Below are positions 1 through 7,971 of a stretch of DNA of 64,000 nucleotides, one piece after another. Origin of the DNA: a virus; the IMG/VR virus record IMGVR_UViG_3300046007_007152, positions 1-64,000 of that record; one strand, written 5' to 3'. Each line of letters begins with the position of its first letter. Within the stretch, counting starts at the first letter, position 1. A program made the translations under genes and the position numbers. The notes beneath the pieces were generated by a model. That model was not told the DNA's origin and ran no database searches. It was given only the letters and a program-made list of their open reading frames with translations.

Positions 1-639
1 AGTTCCTGCTGAAGAATACCGTTGCAGTTCGTTTAGTGTCCTACGAAAATCAGGAAAATGTTTTATGATTAATTGAGATAGTACTTTCTTATCATAAGTA
101 ATCTTTTCTTGATCCAAAACATATTCACACCGCTTTAAAAATTGTTTTGCTAGTTCTGGTTTTTCTTTTACAGGAATACTAAAATCAATGCAAGTACAAC
201 GGGAGTGAATAGGCTCAATAATTCGATTTTTGTAATTACAAGTAAGAATAAATCGGCAATTCTTTGCAAATTCTTCAATAGCACCGCGCAAAGCCGGTTG
301 AATTGATTGTGCATTTGAGTAATCAAACTCATCAAGAATTACAATTTTTCGAGTATCGGACAGGGAAATAGTAGAAGCAAATTGACGAATCTTAGTTCTA
401 AGCGTGTCAATATTACCGTCCTCTGAGCAATTGATTATAATCCAATCTGCACCAAGTTCATTACAGAGTGCTCTAGCAACGCTTGTTTTACCAGTTCCTG
501 CTTTTCCAGATAGTAAAAGATTTGGACACTCTCCTGCCTCAACGATATCAGTAAATGTTTTCTTCAGAGAGTCTGGAAGAATACACTCATTAATTGTTTT
601 TGGTCGATATTTTTCAACAAATAGATTAATTTCATTCAT
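1..639 (-). CDS. 44: Sliding-clamp loader large subunit gp44 (3' end cut by window edge)
   Basis: AAA+ ATPase that with gp62 loads the gp45 clamp at primer-template junctions. The first 213 residues are visible (T4 gp44 is about 319 aa). Translating the minus strand from the ATG at 639 gives a Walker A motif GKAGTGKT (residues 45-52, K51), Walker B ILDEFD (101-106), sensor-1-like TCN (133-135) and the SRC arginine-finger box (146-148), all typical of clamp loaders. The start is fixed by an SD (GGAG) a few bases upstream. It lies downstream of gene 45, as in T4, but a strong hairpin terminator separates the two. The C-terminal collar domain is outside the window. Confidence 0.93.
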   Translation of the reverse strand, partial: MNEINLFVEKYRPKTINECILPDSLKKTFTDIVEAGECPNLLLSGKAGTGKTSVARALCNELGADWIIINCSEDGNIDTLRTKIRQFASTISLSDTRKIVILDEFDYSNAQSIQPALRGAIEEFAKNCRFILTCNYKNRIIEPIHSRCTCIDFSIPVKEKPELAKQFLKRCEYVLDQEKITYDKKVLSQLIIKHFPDFRRTLNELQRYSSAGT

Positions 640-652
640 ATTATACTCCAAT

Positions 653-686
653 AAAAAAGACGACTGGAAACCCAATCGTCTTTTTA
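653..686 (-). terminator. Strong hairpin terminator/attenuator between 45 and 44
   Basis: A 14-bp stem (654-667 with 672-685, one G-U wobble on the minus strand) closes a 4-nt loop and ends in a run of six T on the minus strand, a classic intrinsic terminator. The arm is A-rich on the other side, so it could also work in the plus direction. Gene 44 begins 14 nt further on with its own SD, so this probably limits read-through from 45 into 44. Confidence 0.85.
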
Positions 687-704
687 AAACTCAAGGTTTC
701 TCAC

Positions 705-1394
705 TCACTTATTGTAGTGACTTGTCGATTCAAGTGCAACCCAATACTTGAGAGAAAGATCCTTATGGCTAAATTGACTAATCACAGACTTTGCAATCTT
801 GACTTCGTATTCGCCAGGCAAGAACTTCAAGTTTTCAATTCTAAAATCAAACGAGAAAGATGAATCATCAGTCTTGTCCGCCAATTCAACAACATATTTG
901 TTGCAAGTTGGATCGTTCTTATCACAAACAACACCCACAATTTTATCTCCTTCAGTTGTAACAGAAAGGTGTGGAAGTTGAAGAACTGAGGAAGAACGAA
1001 CGATTTCATCAAACAATGTTTCTGTCAAATCAAATGTTACAACTGCTTCTGGCATGTTGATTGACTTCGTTGGAACTGTTAGCAATTTTGGTTCTGAATA
1101 GTAGTAAGTAACACTAGAACCATTATTGCCAGAAATAATTACGGACTTTTCACCAAACTCAAAGTCTGGATCTTTGAAGAGAGACACGGTTCCTAGAAAC
1201 TTGTTCATGTCCCAAATACCAAACTCAGTATCAAACTTTTCATCTACCTTTACTTCTGCCATAACATTCTTAGCAGGAGCAACTGTGGAAATCTTAGTTC
1301 CTGGCTTTACCAGCAGATTTGAGTTAATTGAAGTAAAATTCTTTAAAATTGTTAGTGTTTGTTTAGAAATTTTCATAGATGTAGATGTAGTCAT
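705..1394 (-). CDS. 45: DNA polymerase sliding clamp gp45
   Basis: Trimeric ring clamp that tethers the replicative polymerase; in T4 it also activates late transcription as a tracking enhancer. The 229-aa protein matches the size of T4 gp45 (228 aa). Residues 7-20 (MKISKQTLTILKNF) line up with the T4 N-terminus MKLSKDTTALLKNF, and the end (KYWVALESTSHYNK) resembles the T4 end. The start at 1394 is preferred over the internal Met7 because its ATGA overlaps the upstream stop and a GAGG SD lies 7-8 nt upstream, while Met7 has no SD. That gives a six-residue N-terminal extension over T4. Confidence 0.93.
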   Translation of the reverse strand: MTTSTSMKISKQTLTILKNFTSINSNLLVKPGTKISTVAPAKNVMAEVKVDEKFDTEFGIWDMNKFLGTVSLFKDPDFEFGEKSVIISGNNGSSVTYYYSEPKLLTVPTKSINMPEAVVTFDLTETLFDEIVRSSSVLQLPHLSVTTEGDKIVGVVCDKNDPTCNKYVVELADKTDDSSFSFDFRIENLKFLPGEYEVKIAKSVISQFSHKDLSLKYWVALESTSHYNK

Positions 1395-1576
1395 TGGTAA
1401 TCCTCGTCTTCCATTTTATCAGCAATGTCGTCAAAGTCAATATTTCCGTGCTTAATATCATCCATAATACGTCTAGTATCGTGGCGATTTCCTCGGTTCT
1501 TTTTAACGCGAGTCTTCTTTACGGTGCGTTTAAAATCACGATTATCAGGTTCTCTTCCTTTATAGTATTCTGACAT
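1391..1576 (-). CDS. Small hypothetical protein between rnh and 45
   Basis: A 61-aa protein that I do not recognise. It has a strongly basic first half (many Lys/Arg, residues 8-36) and an acidic C-terminal third (from DDIKHGNIDFDDIADKMEDED). It starts immediately after the rnh stop and its own stop overlaps the gene 45 start (ATGA), so it is cotranscribed and probably translationally coupled with both. The charge pattern fits a nucleic-acid or polymerase-associated accessory factor, but this is only inference. No homologue among named T4 genes came to mind. Confidence 0.75.
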   Translation of the reverse strand: MSEYYKGREPDNRDFKRTVKKTRVKKNRGNRHDTRRIMDDIKHGNIDFDDIADKMEDEDYQ

Positions 1577-2416
1577 TTAAAAATCCTCGATATTTTCCAT
1601 TAAATTTTTAAGTTTATTTTGAATCATGTATGACATAACTTTTGTTTTTGAACCATTAATTGGTTTCTCAAACTCTTTAAGGATATTGTTCTCCAAATCA
1701 ACAGGGATAGAAGATAGATCAATAATAGACTTGTTTCTGTCATAGAATGGTAACTCCTGAATACGGTTATTCACGATGTCATCCATAACTTTAGACATAA
1801 CCTTTGTTGTAAGTCTCTTTTGAGATTTATTTTCATTTACGAACGTATCATCATCCGAAAAAATATTTGGAACTCCATCAGAAGCATCGCCGCGAACGAT
1901 GTGTTCCATCAAAAACATTTTTGGATTATCACTCTTGATGTATGCTTTTTTTAGTGGACTGTATTGATATACATTTTCAAATACACCAAGTTGCATAAAA
2001 TCTTTATCATTTGAAAGAATTAAAATTTTATCAGTCTTATGATAATGCTTGGTTAGAACAAAAATGATATCATCTGCTTCAGCAGTATCCATAGTTACGC
2101 TCTTATACGGAAAATTTTCCTTAATTTCAGAACGAATCTTATGGAGACTATTGTAAATAGCATCCCAATCCATGTCAGAATTTGCTTGATTCTTTTTACG
2201 ATTTTGTTTGTATTGGGGAAAGATTTTCTTTCTCCAACAGTTACTAGAATCATTACAGATTACTAATTGACCATACTCAGACCTAAATTCTGAGTTATAT
2301 TTGCGGTAGGTATTCAATACCATATGGCGAATATAATCTTCATTCAGTTCTGGATAATCCTTCATTGTTTGAAAAATACTTGCCAAAATTATTTGATTGT
2401 TATCAAGGAGTATAAT
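1577..2416 (-). CDS. rnh: RNase H / 5'-3' exonuclease (FEN-1 family), probable ATT start
   Basis: Removes RNA primers during lagging-strand synthesis. The family motifs are in order: ILLDNNQ (residues 2-8, catalytic Asp5), ICND..WRK (about 53-63), AEADDI (112-117), SNDKDF (135-140) and RGDASDG (175-181). The C-terminus MENIEDF echoes T4 RNase H. The conserved first beta strand with its Asp lies upstream of the first usual start codon (TTG at 2386), and the frame upstream of it holds no ATG, GTG or TTG. The codon at 2416 is ATT, 6 nt after an AGAGG SD, so I place the start there (279 aa). A good sigma70-type promoter is immediately upstream. Confidence 0.85.
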   Translation of the reverse strand: MILLDNNQIILASIFQTMKDYPELNEDYIRHMVLNTYRKYNSEFRSEYGQLVICNDSSNCWRKKIFPQYKQNRKKNQANSDMDWDAIYNSLHKIRSEIKENFPYKSVTMDTAEADDIIFVLTKHYHKTDKILILSNDKDFMQLGVFENVYQYSPLKKAYIKSDNPKMFLMEHIVRGDASDGVPNIFSDDDTFVNENKSQKRLTTKVMSKVMDDIVNNRIQELPFYDRNKSIIDLSSIPVDLENNILKEFEKPINGSKTKVMSYMIQNKLKNLMENIEDF

Positions 2417-2434
2417 GTTGCACCTCTTTGTTTT

Positions 2435-2462
2435 ATTATAAACAAAGATAATTAAAAGTCAA
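2435..2462 (-). promoter_or_regulatory. Sigma70-like promoter for rnh-(61 aa)-45
   Basis: On the minus strand TTGACT (2462-2457) and TATAAT (2440-2435) are separated by 16 nt. The expected transcript starts near 2428, just before the AGAGG SD of rnh, giving a very short leader. The same hexamers and spacing recur before uvsY. Confidence 0.7.
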
Positions 2463-2785
2463 TAAATATTTACCCATTGCTCACTATTGCCATCGGTTAT
2501 GTACTTATAAAGTTTTCCTGTTGTTGTATCAAACCATTCATCTCCAATGTTTACTTGTAATGGAATTTTTTCGCCCCAATAAAACTGAATTGGGTTTGAA
2601 CCACCACTTACAAGGCTCCAGCCACCACGTTCGCCGTGAGCCGGTGATGTTTCTGTTATGGTTCTATTTGCAATATAAGTTTTGCCTTTATAAAGAACGA
2701 CATCATTTTTCTGATATGTTATAACCATACCATTAGAATCAGTTGCCCTATATGTGCCTTTAAGATTTAAATTATCGAATGTCAT
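2459..2785 (-). CDS. Small carbohydrate-binding-like (CBM5/12-type) protein
   Basis: 108 aa. Residues about 9-58 resemble a chitin-binding-type CBM5/12 module: a YQKNDVVLYKGKTYIA strand pattern followed by a Trp (GGWSLV). The C-terminal part (GDEWFDTTTGKLYKY...QWVNIY) is a short beta motif often seen at the ends of phage fibre and structural proteins. The start overlaps the previous gene by ATGA. It is the last gene of the 55-47-46 operon and is followed by the rnh promoter. Its location in a replication operon is odd for a virion protein. Similarity is from pattern reading only. Confidence 0.7.
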   Translation of the reverse strand: MTFDNLNLKGTYRATDSNGMVITYQKNDVVLYKGKTYIANRTITETSPAHGERGGWSLVSGGSNPIQFYWGEKIPLQVNIGDEWFDTTTGKLYKYITDGNSEQWVNIY

Positions 2786-3909
2786 TTAATTGACCTAAGA
2801 ATAAGAGTATGTGAATTAATTCTTCCCTTTGGAGTCGTTTCTTTGGTCTTTATGCTGCTCCAAAGATTATTTATAGCACGAACCCCATCTTTCTTAATAG
2901 ACTTAATAAATTCATTTGGCTTTCTTATTGTTTTCTCTTTTGATTGAACAATATCAAAACCAATAATTGATGATCCTTTTACAGTAATTCCACCATTAGA
3001 AGGATCAGTAATAAACATTGAAGCCTTTTTGGTTTTAACATTATAGGTATAAACAGTAGAAGCACCAATAATTTGTTCTGGAGAAATAGACTCGGCGCCA
3101 GTACTTGTATCCTTAACAAGATACTTAAGTTTTTTGACAATTTGTTCTGGCTTTTTCTTCTTCTTCTTTCTTGGTTTCCTATTCGTCTTCAAAATAGATT
3201 GACGCAACTTTAAGTAATCACAAATCATCTTATTGAAGTCATAGAACTTTCTTAGTTTTGCTTTGGTAAAATAACTATACCCCTCCATGAGATCTTTATT
3301 TTCTCCAAGAAGGCAAAGCCTAAGTTCTTCTGTTCGTGATTCGAATGTTTGTAGCATAAATTCACAGTGCATTCCACTCGGCTGAACAGATGTAAGCCAA
3401 TCTTCAATACTGAACTGTTTATAGTTTGGAACATTTCCACGAAGATATTCCATATACTCATCAATTGCTTCTTCAAGTTCTGATGCTAGTTCACAAGATT
3501 GATTTCTAACACGATCACGAACTGAGATGGTTTCTTCTGGTTTTTCATCTACTGAGAGAAGTTTGCCGCGCTCAATTAAAGACCTAATTGCATCATCAAC
3601 TTTTTGCTGAAACATTGGAGGAAGAACACAGCCTTTATTTGCTGCTTGGCATTTACCGCCAATCATTCGAAACTCAAATGCATCAGTTCCGGCCTTTTTA
3701 ATAAACTCCCTATCCTTGATCTTCAGCCGATCAGCATATTCACAAACTGCTTGCCTATAATCTCTGTCACTATAGCGAACATTATACCAATTTGCTGCAA
3801 GAGCAATAGACCATGCTACCTTTTCGATATCATCAAAGTCTTCTTTGGTCCAATTCTTCCAGTTCGGTTCTTTTCCGTAAAAAATGTCTTCGACGTTTTG
3901 CTTTATCAT
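2782..3909 (-). CDS. Conserved-looking hypothetical protein, 375 aa
   Basis: I do not recognise a family. The N-terminal ~150 residues are mixed and helix-rich (KNWTKEDFDDIEKVAWSIAL). A very basic linker (RKPRKKKKKKPEQ) sits near residue 255, and a C-terminal domain of about 100 residues looks beta-rich (LKYLVKDTSTGAESISPEQI...). An in-frame upstream codon exists, but the ATG at 3909 overlaps the methyltransferase stop as ATGA, as at every junction of this operon, so I choose it. The stop overlaps the next start in the same way. A nucleic-acid role is possible from the Lys-rich linker and the operon; nothing more can be claimed. Confidence 0.8.
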   Translation of the reverse strand: MIKQNVEDIFYGKEPNWKNWTKEDFDDIEKVAWSIALAANWYNVRYSDRDYRQAVCEYADRLKIKDREFIKKAGTDAFEFRMIGGKCQAANKGCVLPPMFQQKVDDAIRSLIERGKLLSVDEKPEETISVRDRVRNQSCELASELEEAIDEYMEYLRGNVPNYKQFSIEDWLTSVQPSGMHCEFMLQTFESRTEELRLCLLGENKDLMEGYSYFTKAKLRKFYDFNKMICDYLKLRQSILKTNRKPRKKKKKKPEQIVKKLKYLVKDTSTGAESISPEQIIGASTVYTYNVKTKKASMFITDPSNGGITVKGSSIIGFDIVQSKEKTIRKPNEFIKSIKKDGVRAINNLWSSIKTKETTPKGRINSHTLILRSIK

Positions 3910-5483
3910 GGTTTGTAGAATATAAAGATCGGTTCGTATTTTACATAAGTACCGTCTACTTTGCAATAGTTTTTACACTTTGGAACACCATTTTCATCCA
4001 AACGATTCTGCCCAGGCATAGATTCTAGAGCCATTTTTAATACGCCCTTATATTCCATACCTAAACTCTCAAGAATAGTTTTTGAATCTTTTTCTAAAGG
4101 CAAATACTCATCTGCGATTAATAAATCTGCAATATTCCATAATAGATATCTGTCATTTTTTAAATACTCAACACAAGTTTCTAAAGTTGGCTTTAAGAAA
4201 CCATCTCTCCACGATTCATATGTACTAAACTTTTTGTAAGACTGCTCTGGATCTTCTGAATATGCCTCTCTATTAAAATAAGGAGGTGAGGTAAAAACCA
4301 AATCCAATTTACCCTTGTATTTTTGAAAACTTGGATTGTGTTGTATTACTTCTGATCCTTCACAGAAAACTTCATATGTGTTTGTGTGGCTGAAGAATGG
4401 ATTATTTCTGTACGTTTTCTTGTTAAAAAAGTCAGCCAATTTACTATATCTTGACCCCTCCGATAAATGATTATCGGTGTTAGGATCAGTACCAATATAG
4501 TGCAAAACACGATCATCCCTAACAGCCATAGCACCCAAAATCCTACCTCCCCAACCACTCGAAGGATCATAAATGTGTAACGTTTCATTTGTTTTGACAT
4601 GATTTGTAAATCTTTCATAAAGATACTTTGCGGTTAATGGAGGGAAGTTAACTGCGACTTGAATATAGCCAATACGAAATGAGGCAAATCCAGCAGGAAA
4701 AACTTTTTCTCCTTTTTTGTAAATACGAATTGAATACACTCTGTCGTCTTTTAAATTTTCCGAATCAAATGTGGAATAGTGCCTATATGACATTTTTGGT
4801 TTCCATGTTTGAAACTGATCTTTTGTGATCTGTAATATGTCACTCTGTTGTATTTGAAAATAACCACTATTCAATCCTTCACGGACTTTAACTTCCTCCA
4901 GCATAAAATCATATCCTTCAAAGATTGAAGGATTGCTAAAGAATGCATCCAACCACTCTTCACCAGTTTCAACATCTACAATTGCATATTTGGTGCTATG
5001 CTTTATGGCAGATAGTGCATGGCGATAAAAAGAGTCGCGGCGAAGATGCCGCATAGCACCACGGACAACACGATCTTGTAAAGTGTCATCCGCGAACAAG
5101 TCATAAATTGAATATCCATTATCTTTCTCCGTATAGTTAATTCTAGTTTTCATCATATTTGAAAACCATTGATCCGCCTCTCCACCAATTCTTGCTTTAT
5201 TGATGATAACATCATCTATAGTTCCATCAGAATTCAATTGATCGGTGTGCGTAAACTGATTAACAGGATAATTAGTCATCTTGTTAAATTGATCAATTAT
5301 ATCTGATTCATTTTTACCAGTTCGTGGTGGGCAGCCATAAGTATCCCATGAATGTAATATTTCCTTACGCATGTCTTTAACCCAATCAGTAAACTCTGTT
5401 GGTGTCATGCTAAGTAATTCTTCAAAGAGCACATTTACTTTTGAATTAATTACATATTCATTTCGTTCATAAAACTCGTTCAT
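3906..5483 (-). CDS. DNA methyltransferase with large N-terminal domain
   Basis: 525 aa. The C-terminal half carries SAM-dependent DNA methyltransferase motifs: DPSSGWGGR (306-314, motif I glycine loop) and TSPPY (398-402, the catalytic (D/N/S)PPY motif of amino-methyltransferases). Order I then IV is as in the N4-cytosine/N6-adenine groups with motif I first. The first ~290 residues have no recognised motif and might give target recognition or a second activity. ATG 5483 overlaps the PLP-enzyme stop (ATGA); an upstream TTG at 5498 is less likely. No restriction endonuclease is nearby, so it is a solitary phage methylase, perhaps for protecting or marking phage DNA. The methylated base cannot be assigned here. 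Confidence 0.85.
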   Translation of the reverse strand: MNEFYERNEYVINSKVNVLFEELLSMTPTEFTDWVKDMRKEILHSWDTYGCPPRTGKNESDIIDQFNKMTNYPVNQFTHTDQLNSDGTIDDVIINKARIGGEADQWFSNMMKTRINYTEKDNGYSIYDLFADDTLQDRVVRGAMRHLRRDSFYRHALSAIKHSTKYAIVDVETGEEWLDAFFSNPSIFEGYDFMLEEVKVREGLNSGYFQIQQSDILQITKDQFQTWKPKMSYRHYSTFDSENLKDDRVYSIRIYKKGEKVFPAGFASFRIGYIQVAVNFPPLTAKYLYERFTNHVKTNETLHIYDPSSGWGGRILGAMAVRDDRVLHYIGTDPNTDNHLSEGSRYSKLADFFNKKTYRNNPFFSHTNTYEVFCEGSEVIQHNPSFQKYKGKLDLVFTSPPYFNREAYSEDPEQSYKKFSTYESWRDGFLKPTLETCVEYLKNDRYLLWNIADLLIADEYLPLEKDSKTILESLGMEYKGVLKMALESMPGQNRLDENGVPKCKNYCKVDGTYVKYEPIFIFYKP

Positions 5484-6253
5484 GCGCCCACATTCCAAAA
5501 CAGTGTAGTTTTATTTAAATTTGTGTTTTTATGTTTCATTATAAATTCCCATGCCTTTGCATCATATGTTGGTGCAGATGGAAATGGTGGTAAAATGTTT
5601 GTTGGTTTATTAAATGGTATATTGCAATTATAAACCTTTGCTCTACCGTAGTTTCCTTTATGCCCAACACTTACCACATTAAAGTTTGCAGTTGGCCACG
5701 CAAGTTGTAGTCCTCTGGTTAGAGTCCCGCTAGATCCAACACTCCAAACTTCATCTGGAATCATGCCAATATTATAACGAGCAACTTTAACAATACAAGC
5801 CAAAACGTCAACATGATCTCCACCAATAGGAATTAAAACTCTATTAATAGGATCTTCTTTCACATAATCTTTTGCTCTTTTTTCTGTAACACTCAGCATT
5901 CCATTAGGAACCCACCGCATATCGGCACCAGAAGCAATTGCTTCCTGTTGATAAGGATGTAATTTATTCATATCTCGTTGAGCCATAAAAATTACTGCCT
6001 TTTTTCCATATCTTGCGGCTGCTTTTGCAAAACTAATTTGTGCATAACCAGTTGCAGGGGAACTACCATAAACGAATTCTTTGTATGGCCAAGTTTTTAT
6101 CATATAATCAATAAAACGCAGTTTGGAACCACCCCCTAGAAGATCATCACGCACAACAAAAATATTATTGTGTTCAGTAATAATAGGAAGTGGGTTTGGA
6201 TCTTCCCATTCTTCTACAATTTTTAAAAAATCTTCTGGTGTTGATAATATCAT
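5480..6253 (-). CDS. PLP-dependent enzyme, fold type II (ACC deaminase / D-cysteine desulfhydrase-like)
   Basis: 257 aa. The N-terminal part VVRDDLLGGGSKLR carries the Schiff-base Lys (K44) in the position seen in 1-aminocyclopropane-1-carboxylate deaminase/D-cysteine desulfhydrase enzymes. SVGSSGTLTRG (about residues 170-180) is the Gly/Ser loop that holds the PLP phosphate in fold type II. YGSSPATGYAQ takes the place of the usual SNH substrate loop, so the substrate probably differs from either named enzyme. The protein is shorter than typical members (about 330 aa). It sits between gene 46 and a DNA methyltransferase with ATGA overlaps on both sides. Amino acid metabolism or a role in DNA base modification are both possible. 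Confidence 0.85.
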   Translation of the reverse strand: MILSTPEDFLKIVEEWEDPNPLPIITEHNNIFVVRDDLLGGGSKLRFIDYMIKTWPYKEFVYGSSPATGYAQISFAKAAARYGKKAVIFMAQRDMNKLHPYQQEAIASGADMRWVPNGMLSVTEKRAKDYVKEDPINRVLIPIGGDHVDVLACIVKVARYNIGMIPDEVWSVGSSGTLTRGLQLAWPTANFNVVSVGHKGNYGRAKVYNCNIPFNKPTNILPPFPSAPTYDAKAWEFIMKHKNTNLNKTTLFWNVGA

Positions 6254-7971
6254 ACAAAGTTAAGTTTACTAAAATTTTTCTTCTTTTCAAGAGTAATAAT
6301 AGTAGAGAACTTATCTGCCAAAGAATCTGCTCTATGTGAAATTACAAATATATTTGTTTTTGAATCAAGACCAGTCAATAGTTTCATAAATTCTTCTGCG
6401 CCAACAGAATCAAGAGAAGAATCAAATACTTCATCTAGAATAAGCAAATTACAATTTGCACTATTCTTTACACGCGCTACTTCACGCCATGCCAATAGCA
6501 GAGACAAATCAATACGCATTTTTTCACCTTCGCTAAAACTCATGTAACTAAATGTGTCTCGGTTTCTGCTTTTAATAGTTTCGTTAAACTCTTCATCTAA
6601 ATTAAATTGGGCAAAGAAATCCATAGCAGTTAAGAATTTATTCACCGTCTTGTTGATAATTGGTAAATAGTTTTTAATTATTTTTCCTTTAATACCAGAA
6701 TCGCGTAATAAAATAGAACCAATTTCCATACAACGAAGATTCTCTTGTAATTTAATTCGTTCTTCTTTAATTTTTTCTATTTTGTTTTCAAGTTGTTCTA
6801 AATCTTTTGTTTCCGCATCAATTTCAATATTATCACCGGAAGACTGCTCTAGTTCTTTAGTTAAAGACTTTAAATTACTCATTAAATTATCATGAGAGAT
6901 ATTTAATTGGGCAATAGAAAGTTTATAATCTCCAATTTCATTTTGAATTTTTTCAAAAATTTCTAACTGGTTTTCGGATTCCGTTAATTTATTTTCAATT
7001 TCATTAACTGCTTTTGTGTATTCTTCAATTTTTGTTGTCTTAGAACTAGTTTGTTCTTTCTTAAACTCATCAGTAATTTTTTGTTTACACACAGGACAAT
7101 TATCATTGTCATGATAAAATTCAATTTCTTTATTGCAATTATCATGATTTTGTTGAATTTGAGTTTTAAGTTTTTCTAAAGTCTTTATTGAGTTTTCTAT
7201 TTTAACTTTTGCCTTAATATCAAAAGAAATAGAAGACAGTTTTAATTCTTGTTCTTTCTTTTTAACAACTATTGTTTCTATTGAAGAATTTAGTTCCTTT
7301 ATTTTTTCTTTAATTTTGTCTTGTGATTCATTGCTTCTGTTCTTTAGACTTTGAATGAACTTTTTCTTTAGTTGTAATTTTTCGCTCTGAAGATTTAATT
7401 CTGAATCACAACCCTGCAAAATTGCCTTAGTTTCTGTTATTCTAGATTTCAACAAACTATTCATTGTTGTAAAAACATTAATATCAAGAATATCTTCAAT
7501 TACTGCTCTCCTGTCAGCAGCAGGAAGTTGCATGAATGGAACAAAAGAAGAACTTCCAAGTATTACTACTTGTGTAAATGACTTGTAATTCATTCGAATG
7601 ATCTGTTCTTCAAAGTATTGTTGATAATCTTTATTTTTGGCGTCTTGATTCAACAAATCGCCATTTTTAAATATTTCAAAAATTTTTGGAGAAAGACCTC
7701 GACGGATCAGATATTTATCTGACCCTATTTCAAAATCCAATTCAACCAAACAATCTTTTTTGTTAATGGTATTGACTAGTTGTGGTATGTTTATTTTTCT
7801 AAATGGTTTACCAAACAAAGCAAAGGTTATAGAATCCAAAAAGGCAAATGATTTACCATTTCCGTTAGAACCAGATACTAATGTATTTTTTCTAGAATCT
7901 AAATGAAGTTCAGTAAATGTGTTCCCAAATGATCCAAAATTTTTAAAACGAATCTTTTTGAATATGATCAT
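6250..7971 (-). CDS. 46: Recombination endonuclease subunit gp46 (Rad50/SbcC-like)
   Basis: ATPase subunit of the gp46-gp47 complex that resects DNA ends for recombination-dependent replication and degrades host DNA. Visible: Walker A GSNGNGKS (34-41), long coiled coils interrupted near residue 291 by a zinc-hook CPVC, ABC signature FSEGEK (about 475), and Walker B LLILDEVFD (about 508-516) with a downstream SHRAD switch. Length 573 aa is close to T4 gp46 (560). Both ends overlap neighbours by ATGA. Confidence 0.96.
   Translation of the reverse strand: MIIFKKIRFKNFGSFGNTFTELHLDSRKNTLVSGSNGNGKSFAFLDSITFALFGKPFRKINIPQLVNTINKKDCLVELDFEIGSDKYLIRRGLSPKIFEIFKNGDLLNQDAKNKDYQQYFEEQIIRMNYKSFTQVVILGSSSFVPFMQLPAADRRAVIEDILDINVFTTMNSLLKSRITETKAILQGCDSELNLQSEKLQLKKKFIQSLKNRSNESQDKIKEKIKELNSSIETIVVKKKEQELKLSSISFDIKAKVKIENSIKTLEKLKTQIQQNHDNCNKEIEFYHDNDNCPVCKQKITDEFKKEQTSSKTTKIEEYTKAVNEIENKLTESENQLEIFEKIQNEIGDYKLSIAQLNISHDNLMSNLKSLTKELEQSSGDNIEIDAETKDLEQLENKIEKIKEERIKLQENLRCMEIGSILLRDSGIKGKIIKNYLPIINKTVNKFLTAMDFFAQFNLDEEFNETIKSRNRDTFSYMSFSEGEKMRIDLSLLLAWREVARVKNSANCNLLILDEVFDSSLDSVGAEEFMKLLTGLDSKTNIFVISHRADSLADKFSTIITLEKKKNFSKLNFV

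Noticed and set aside
404-751. Plus-strand open frame across genes 44 and 45
   Set aside because: It lies over conserved clamp-loader and clamp coding sequence and over the terminator; its translation has no family features.
3910-3966. Longer N-terminus of the 375-aa gene
   Set aside because: The ATGA overlap at 3909 is the rule at every junction of this operon; the extension would overlap the methylase gene by a further 57 bp.
4346-4618. Minus-strand open frame with hydrophobic segment inside the methylase gene
   Set aside because: It overlaps motif I of the methyltransferase in another frame; apparent membrane segments come from the shifted Gly-rich loop.
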